Positions 51,655 to 56,579 of a stretch of DNA of 56,579 bases are shown here, one piece after another; position 1 is the first letter of the stretch; the number at the start of each line of letters is the position of its first letter. Source of the stretch: Flavobacteriales bacterium UBA6057 (GTDB lineage: Bacteria; Bacteroidota; Bacteroidia; Flavobacteriales_G; Salibacteraceae); contig DIYJ01000019.1 of NCBI GenBank assembly GCA_002428995.1, positions 1 to 56,579 of the forward strand, in the 5' to 3' direction. Under the pieces are notes generated by a model. The model was given only the letters and a program-made list of their open reading frames with translations. It searched no databases and was not told the origin of the DNA. The position numbers and the translations under genes are program-made.

Positions 51655-53847
51655 ATGAAAATCAAACTTTTACTATTAGGTCTTATAGGTGGACTTACGG
51701 TTACGGCTCAAACAGGCCTTAACAAAAGGCCAATTTCTGCTCCTGAGAGAGCAGCGACTTACACAGAAGGTAACGGTACTTACAGTATGTGGGAAGGCGC
51801 TACGCCTACCAGCCAAATCTTCGCTGAAGATTCCGGAACTGTTTTCTATTACGAAGACTTCGCCAACGGTTTCGCTGGTGGTTGGGACAACGCATCTCTT
51901 TCAGGTGGAAACGAGCTTTGGGAGTTCCGCGGACCAAACACCAGTCCAAACAATGACACTGGATCTATTGGTGCTTTTGCTGCAGGAACAGGTACCATCG
52001 CTTCCACTTCTGAAGACAACGGATTCATGATCTTCGATTCTGATTGGTGGGATAACGGTGGAGATCAAAACGGTGCTGGCACCGGTCTTCAGCCAACTCC
52101 ACACCGTGCTGCATTGACTAGCCCTGCTATCAACTGCGCAGGTCAGTCTGAAGTATTCCTTTCTTTTGAATCATACTTGCGTCAGTTCAACTCATTCATG
52201 TGGGTGATTGTAACTAACGACAACTTCAGTACTGCTGATACTTTCCTTCAGGCTGGTGAAGATATTCCAGTGAATGAGTCCAGCGCTGACGATGTTTACC
52301 ACAGACTGAACATCACATCTACTGCTGGTGGTCAAGGAAACGTTCGCATTCGTTTTGTATTCGAGTCTGATCCTGTTCCAGCGGCTACAGGATACTACTT
52401 CTGGCAAATTGACGACATCGTATTGAGAGGATCCCCCACCAATGACCTTGCACTCGAAGAGACTTTCTTCAAAGGTGCAAGCTCAGCTACCTCAAGCTTT
52501 CAATTCACCCGTTTCTACGATCGAATTCCAGTTCGTCAAATCAGTGGTGATCCATTGACATTCGGTGGTGCACTTCGTTCACTTTCTACTACTACGCAGA
52601 CAAACTCTCGACTTGAAGTATCTGTAACCGGTCCAGAACCATTCACCAGCTCTTCAACTTCTGTAAACTACAGCACGTTCGCTGAAGCAGATACAGTTGA
52701 TGTAACTACAACTTATAATCCCAGCACACCAGGAACTTATAATGTAACCTTCGCTGCTGTTCAGGATGCTGCTGATGATTTCATTTTCGACAACGAAAGA
52801 GAAGCTAGCTTCAGAGTTACTGAGCACACTTACGCATGGGATAACAGTTCATTTGACGATGCTGTTTCCTGGGGTGGTGGTACACATTCTATCTACACCA
52901 AGTTTGACATTTATGCAGCTGATACCATCGAAGCTGTAGAAATCGGCCTCTGGAGCTCTGACGGTTTCGAAACTGCAGTAGGTAGTGTTGTTCAGGTAGG
53001 TGTATGGCCAGTAACTGGCGGTGCAATTGCTGGTGACGGTGAGATTGATTTCACTAATCCAATCGTATCTGACTTCTACACTGTTGAAGCTTCTGACCTC
53101 AATAACTCTAACCTGATTCGCGTAGACTACGATCCTACTCCAATCCCTGCAGGTATTACTGAAGTTGTTGCTGGTTACAAGTGGTTGTCAGGAACCATTC
53201 GAACAGCTAACTCACAAAACGGTACTGCTGTTGTTACTTCTTTCGTTGACGTAGGAAGCGATGACAACATCGATGGTTGGGTTGACTTTGTGCCCATTGT
53301 CCACATGATCACTTACGAAAGCCCTGATTGTTCACTTTCTACGCTGGACGTAACTGGTTCTGTATCTTGTGATTTTGCTAACAACGCTGCTGACATTGAT
53401 GTTACCATCACTGGCGGTGTAGAGCCAACAGCTTACGAGTGGAGCAACGGTGACGACAGCCTTGATATTACTGTAACTGAAGAAGGTATGTACACCATCA
53501 CTGTTACTGACGATCAGAACTGTGTGGAGACTGCTGAGTTCAACGTAACAAACAGCGAAATCATCTGTAACCTCTCTGTTGGAGATGTTCAGGGTACAGC
53601 TTTCAACATGACGTTGATGCCTAACCCTAACAACGGTGTATTCAACGTACAGTTGAGCAGCGAAAGCACTGAGGATGTGAAAATCATCGTTCAATCCATG
53701 AAAGGTGAAGTCGTTTACGAAGAAGGAATGAGCATTGGAAAAGACACCCGCAAGATGATCGATCTTGAAGGTGCTGCTACTGGTGTTTACCTTCTCAAAG
53801 TAATCGGACAAGATCACTCAGAAACTGAAAGATTGATCATTCGATAA
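51655..53847 (+). CDS. Secreted T9SS cargo, probably highly expressed
   Basis: The 730-residue product has a signal peptide (MKIKLLLLGLIGGLTVTAQ), a jelly-roll domain like choice-of-anchor J (YYEDFANGFAGGWDNASLS to FWQIDDIVLRG, about residues 65-260), beta regions (about 265-555), one SprB-type repeat (about 562-625) and a sorting domain from about 654 (LMPNPNNGVFNVQLSS) to RLIIR. Codon use differs from its neighbours: GCT, ACT, GGT, TCT and GTT dominate and rare C/G-ending choices are few, which suggests selection for high expression. It has its own -7 box and a strong terminator. Role unknown; an abundant surface or secreted protein is likely. Confidence 0.85.
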   Translation: MKIKLLLLGLIGGLTVTAQTGLNKRPISAPERAATYTEGNGTYSMWEGATPTSQIFAEDSGTVFYYEDFANGFAGGWDNASLSGGNELWEFRGPNTSPNNDTGSIGAFAAGTGTIASTSEDNGFMIFDSDWWDNGGDQNGAGTGLQPTPHRAALTSPAINCAGQSEVFLSFESYLRQFNSFMWVIVTNDNFSTADTFLQAGEDIPVNESSADDVYHRLNITSTAGGQGNVRIRFVFESDPVPAATGYYFWQIDDIVLRGSPTNDLALEETFFKGASSATSSFQFTRFYDRIPVRQISGDPLTFGGALRSLSTTTQTNSRLEVSVTGPEPFTSSSTSVNYSTFAEADTVDVTTTYNPSTPGTYNVTFAAVQDAADDFIFDNEREASFRVTEHTYAWDNSSFDDAVSWGGGTHSIYTKFDIYAADTIEAVEIGLWSSDGFETAVGSVVQVGVWPVTGGAIAGDGEIDFTNPIVSDFYTVEASDLNNSNLIRVDYDPTPIPAGITEVVAGYKWLSGTIRTANSQNGTAVVTSFVDVGSDDNIDGWVDFVPIVHMITYESPDCSLSTLDVTGSVSCDFANNAADIDVTITGGVEPTAYEWSNGDDSLDITVTEEGMYTITVTDDQNCVETAEFNVTNSEIICNLSVGDVQGTAFNMTLMPNPNNGVFNVQLSSESTEDVKIIVQSMKGEVVYEEGMSIGKDTRKMIDLEGAATGVYLLKVIGQDHSETERLIIR

Positions 53848-53864
53848 TTCCGAATCAAAATCAT

Positions 53865-53903
53865 AAAAAAGCCCTGGAGCAAATTGCTTCAGGGCTTTTT
53901 TTG
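53865..53903. terminator. Strong bidirectional terminator
   Basis: AAGCCCTG and CAGGGCTT pair, extended by AGC/GCT, with A6 before and T7 after. It lies between the + T9SS gene ending at 53847 and the convergent gpmI gene ending at 53959. Confidence 0.85.
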
Positions 53904-53958
53904 TGCCATTAAGTTTCTGCTAAAAGCAGTCCACTCTTCCAGTGATTCTGTCTCTTCT

Positions 53959-55473
53959 TTAGCGGCTGATAAGAGAGCGTCCGGTCATTTCTGCTGGAGG
54001 GTCAATTCCAAGCAGGGCACAGCACGTAGGAGCCACATCGGCAAGAATGCCATCTGCTACATTTACATGCTCCGCAGTCATTACAATAACCGGAACGGGA
54101 TTCACAGTATGAGCGGTATGGGGTTTTCCATTCTCCTGTCTCGTTTTGTCCGCATTCCCGTGGTCCGCAATAATGATGAAACTATATCCAAGCTCTTCCC
54201 CTGCCTCTACTACCTGCCTTAAACAGTCATCTGTGGTTTCGACCGCTTTGACAATCGCATCGTAAACACCCGTGTGCCCAACCATATCTGGGTTGGCAAA
54301 ATTGAGACACAAAAAGTCTGGCTGATCGCTCTGTAGGGTGGCAACTGTCTTTGCAGCTACCTCTTGTGCGCTCATCTCTGGCTGTAAATCATACGTGGAT
54401 ACCTTGGGGCTGTTGACCATCAGTCGCTGCTCGCCATCAAATGGCTCTTCACGGCCTCCTGAAAAGAAAAAAGTAACGTGAGGATACTTCTCCGTTTCAG
54501 CAACTCTGAGCTGCGATAACTTCTCGCCTGCAACCACCTCTCCGAGGGTGCGCTCTAGATTTCCCTTTTCAAACAATACGTGCACGCCCTGGAATGACTC
54601 ATCATAGCGTGTCATTGTCACATAGTGCAACGGTATGCGATGCATTTCATGCTCCGGCATATCGGCTTGCGTCAATACCTGGGTGATCTGACGGCATCGG
54701 TCTGTTCGGAAATTAAAGCAGATCACTACATCACCTTCCGCAATTGACTGAAAGGATGTGGCGGACCGGAAAGGCTCAAAAAACTCATCCGTGATATCCT
54801 TTTCATACTGCTCCGTGATGGCTTGGGTCATTCGTTCCACAGCGACTCCTTTGCCTGCGGTAAGCAAGTCAAAAGCCACTTTTGTGCGCTCCCACCTCTT
54901 ATCGCGATCCATGGCATAGTAACGACCGATCATCGAAGCGAGCTTACTCCTCTTACCTTCCAGAAACTCTTCCAGCTCGCCAACACAGCGAATAGCATTG
55001 CGCTGTTCCGTATCGCGACCATCGGTGAAAGCATGAATAAAAACCGGCACCTCTGACTGGCCTTCGATCATGTCCACCAAAGCATAGAGATGCTTTTGAG
55101 AGCTATGAACTCCTCCGTGACTGGTGAGTCCCATCAGATGAATGGGTTTCCCTTGCTTCTCGGCATAGGCGATGGCTTCCAGCAACACCTTATTCTGTAG
55201 AATGTCTCCGGTTTCAACAGCATTGTTGATCTTGGCGAGGTCCTGAAAAACAATTCGACCCGCACCGATATTCAGGTGACCAACTTCGCTGTTGCCCATT
55301 TGGCCTTCGGGAAGACCTACGTGCTCACCGTACGTTTTGAGGGTGGCATTTCCATTCTCGCTCATCAGCTGATCGAAGAATGGTGTCTGAGCGTTGAAAA
55401 CCGCATCTCCTTCGGAGTGATCACCAATGCCCCAACCATCTAAAATGATGAGGCCAACTTTATTGTTTGCCAT
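53959..55473 (-). CDS. gpmI: 2,3-bisphosphoglycerate-independent phosphoglycerate mutase
   Basis: The 504-residue enzyme interconverts 3- and 2-phosphoglycerate in glycolysis and gluconeogenesis, using two metal ions. It has the alkaline-phosphatase-like metal core with D12 in LIILDGWGIG, the phosphoserine nucleophile S62 in MGNSEVGHLNIGAGR, HAFTDGRDT, RYYAMDRDKRWERT and the C-terminal ADHGNADKT and H-T-A-H-T metal ligands (KPHTAHTVNPVP). Length is normal. Its start overlaps the 3' end of the sensor-kinase gene by 14 bp, so the two are translated from one minus-strand message. Ending at a terminator shared with the T9SS cargo gene. Confidence 0.96.
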   Translation of the reverse strand: MANNKVGLIILDGWGIGDHSEGDAVFNAQTPFFDQLMSENGNATLKTYGEHVGLPEGQMGNSEVGHLNIGAGRIVFQDLAKINNAVETGDILQNKVLLEAIAYAEKQGKPIHLMGLTSHGGVHSSQKHLYALVDMIEGQSEVPVFIHAFTDGRDTEQRNAIRCVGELEEFLEGKRSKLASMIGRYYAMDRDKRWERTKVAFDLLTAGKGVAVERMTQAITEQYEKDITDEFFEPFRSATSFQSIAEGDVVICFNFRTDRCRQITQVLTQADMPEHEMHRIPLHYVTMTRYDESFQGVHVLFEKGNLERTLGEVVAGEKLSQLRVAETEKYPHVTFFFSGGREEPFDGEQRLMVNSPKVSTYDLQPEMSAQEVAAKTVATLQSDQPDFLCLNFANPDMVGHTGVYDAIVKAVETTDDCLRQVVEAGEELGYSFIIIADHGNADKTRQENGKPHTAHTVNPVPVIVMTAEHVNVADGILADVAPTCCALLGIDPPAEMTGRSLISR

Positions 55474-56407
55474 ATGGTAGTTGAAATTTAAAGGTTGCTC
55501 CTCCTCTTTCTGAGGTTGCCATTACCTGAATCTTCCCTCCTTGCAGATCTATCAATTCTTTTACAAGGTAGAGCCCTAGCCCAGTTCCCTTTTTTGCTCT
55601 CGTGTCTTCAGATCCCATGCGATAGAACTTCGTAAAAACACGTTCTCGTTCCTGCTCAGGAATTCCTGGGCCATGATCCGAAACCACTATATGAAGCACT
55701 CCATCCATTTCATGAACGCTCAGAGAGATGATCGTTCCCGGGGCATACTTGATCGCATTCACCACCAAGTTGCTGATCACGAACTCGAAAGAAGAGGGAT
55801 CAATATTGACCGACTCTGAGACCTGAACATCCAATTCCAGGGTATTCCCAGCTTCTGCAATAAGCGGTTGAAGACTCCCGGTGAGACGTTGCAGCAGTCT
55901 ACCAAGATCCACTGGTTCACGATGCAATTGATACTTACCCGCGTCAATCCGAGAAGCCATCAACACATTTCCAACCAATGATTGCAATCTGGTAGTCGCT
56001 TGCAGCGCACCTTGCACCATCGTCTCCCGTTGCTCAGGATTCAGCTCCTTTCGTTGCAGAGTTTGCAGATTCAGTTTGACAGCCGCAATCGGAGAATTGA
56101 ATTCATGCGTAGTAGCCAGCAAGAAATTCCGCTCCTGCCGGGCCAAACGATGTTCCCGGAGCACAAACTTTCGAATGTACCATGCTCCTATTCCGAGCAA
56201 CGTGAAGAACACGCTCCCCTCACCGAGGATCATCCAGAGCTTACGCTTGATGTCGTCAGATGCGACCGTCTCACCAGCGATTAGGGCTCGCAATTCAATG
56301 ATCTCCACATTCAGATCATAAATAAGCCATGCCCACCATACAAACTGCAAGGTGACATAGGCGATCAGCACATAGTGTAGAAGTAAAATCCTCGGTGCCT
56401 TATCCAT
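55460..56407 (-). CDS. Sensor histidine kinase
   Basis: I start at the ATG at 56407; the longer frame from 56470 would cross the -7 box. The 315-residue protein has two membrane helices (about 9-31 and 59-79) around a short periplasmic loop of about 27 residues, then a HisKA domain with H101 in ATTHEFNSPIAAVKLNLQTL and a HATPase domain (FVISNLVVNAIKYAP, SDHGPGIPEQE, KKGTGLGLYLVKELIDLQGG). No HAMP or PAS domain is seen. It lacks a response-regulator neighbour in the window and is transcribed into gpmI, with a 14-bp overlap. The small sensor loop suggests it reads a membrane or cytoplasmic signal. Confidence 0.88.
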   Translation of the reverse strand: MDKAPRILLLHYVLIAYVTLQFVWWAWLIYDLNVEIIELRALIAGETVASDDIKRKLWMILGEGSVFFTLLGIGAWYIRKFVLREHRLARQERNFLLATTHEFNSPIAAVKLNLQTLQRKELNPEQRETMVQGALQATTRLQSLVGNVLMASRIDAGKYQLHREPVDLGRLLQRLTGSLQPLIAEAGNTLELDVQVSESVNIDPSSFEFVISNLVVNAIKYAPGTIISLSVHEMDGVLHIVVSDHGPGIPEQERERVFTKFYRMGSEDTRAKKGTGLGLYLVKELIDLQGGKIQVMATSERGGATFKFQLPYGKQ

Positions 56408-56411
56408 GCTG

Positions 56412-56419
56412 CAAAGGTA
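56412..56419 (-). promoter_or_regulatory. -7 box TACCTTTG before the kinase gene, possible leaderless start
   Basis: Minus-strand TAnnTTTG match with four bases to the ATG at 56407. It supports the shorter start and implies a very short or absent leader. Confidence 0.45.
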
Positions 56420-56496
56420 CTTGACACGCTTCGGTTGAAGTGCCAAAAAAGGCGACTTGCTTTTTGTCAAATACTGAAATGAGGAAGCCGTTTTGC

Positions 56497-56525
56497 ATAA
56501 AAAAAGGCCGCAATAGCGGCCTTTT
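56497..56525 (-). terminator. Terminator of the tRNA-Phe transcript
   Basis: AAGGCCGC pairs exactly with GCGGCCTT around an AATA loop, and an A/T run on each side gives a T tail on the minus strand. It lies nine bases after the tRNA 3' end. Confidence 0.8.
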
Positions 56526-56533
56526 CAAGTCTG

Positions 56534-56579
56534 TGGTGCGGGAGGGAATCGAACCCCCGACACGAGGATTTTCAGTCCT
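56534..56579 (-). tRNA. tRNA-Phe (anticodon GAA), 3' part only
   Basis: The visible 46 nt correspond to positions 28-73. The anticodon stem AGGA/TCCT flanks loop CTGAAAA (anticodon GAA). The T arm is GGGGG/CCCTC around TTCGATT, and the 3' acceptor strand is CCGCACC with discriminator A. CCA is not encoded. The 5' 27 nt are outside the window. Confidence 0.92.

Overview
The window looks like chromosomal DNA from a free-living, probably aquatic, gliding-type Bacteroidota, most likely Flavobacteriia of the Cryomorphaceae/Schleiferiaceae kind. The evidence is eight large secreted proteins ending in type IX secretion (T9SS) sorting domains, SprB/PKD-type adhesin repeats, no obvious Shine-Dalgarno sites, and about ten good Bacteroidota -7 boxes (TAnnTTTG) just in front of start codons. 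Codon use is balanced, with no strong GC or AT bias. I see no transposase, integrase, prophage, CRISPR array or rRNA.

Layout. 1-2.7 kb: a truncated gene with a 102-bp cysteine-rich tandem repeat, preceded by a regulator with two AraC DNA-binding domains, then a four-helix-bundle gene and tRNA-Arg(CCT). 3-11.6 kb: a hemerythrin-type protein, a secreted M14 carboxypeptidase, a 48-residue membrane protein, a HisC-type aminotransferase, a T9SS adhesin-like protein and a fused 2-oxoacid dehydrogenase E1. 11.8-18.5 kb: a tandem pair of about 1100-residue T9SS type B proteins. 18.7-23.4 kb: DUF389 protein plus cation/proton antiporter, then nitroreductase, small GNAT protein and pirin. 23.5-30.7 kb: LRR protein, 1652-residue PhoX-like phosphatase, second LRR protein, all on the minus strand.

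30.9-39.7 kb: a double iron-sulfur protein, envelope proteins of unknown role, a CrtC/AttH-like lipocalin-fold protein, kynurenine 3-monooxygenase and kynureninase, and a PKD/T9SS protein. 39.9-48.4 kb: a MarR regulator and a DOMON protein with matching operators, then VOC protein, HemL, a methyltransferase, a degenerate UbiA-like membrane protein with a partner, and glycine decarboxylase. 48.5-56.6 kb: two T9SS cargo proteins, phosphoglycerate mutase GpmI, a sensor kinase and a partial tRNA-Phe.

The window combines housekeeping metabolism (tryptophan/kynurenine, glycine, tetrapyrrole, branched-chain and glycolytic enzymes) with a heavy load of surface proteins; T9SS cargo covers about 41% of the bases. 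The most unusual parts are the cysteine-repeat protein with its double-AraC neighbour, a leader motif shared between that gene and a distant T9SS gene at 39.7 kb, the LRR-PhoX-LRR cluster, and the MarR/DOMON unit with two near-identical palindromes.
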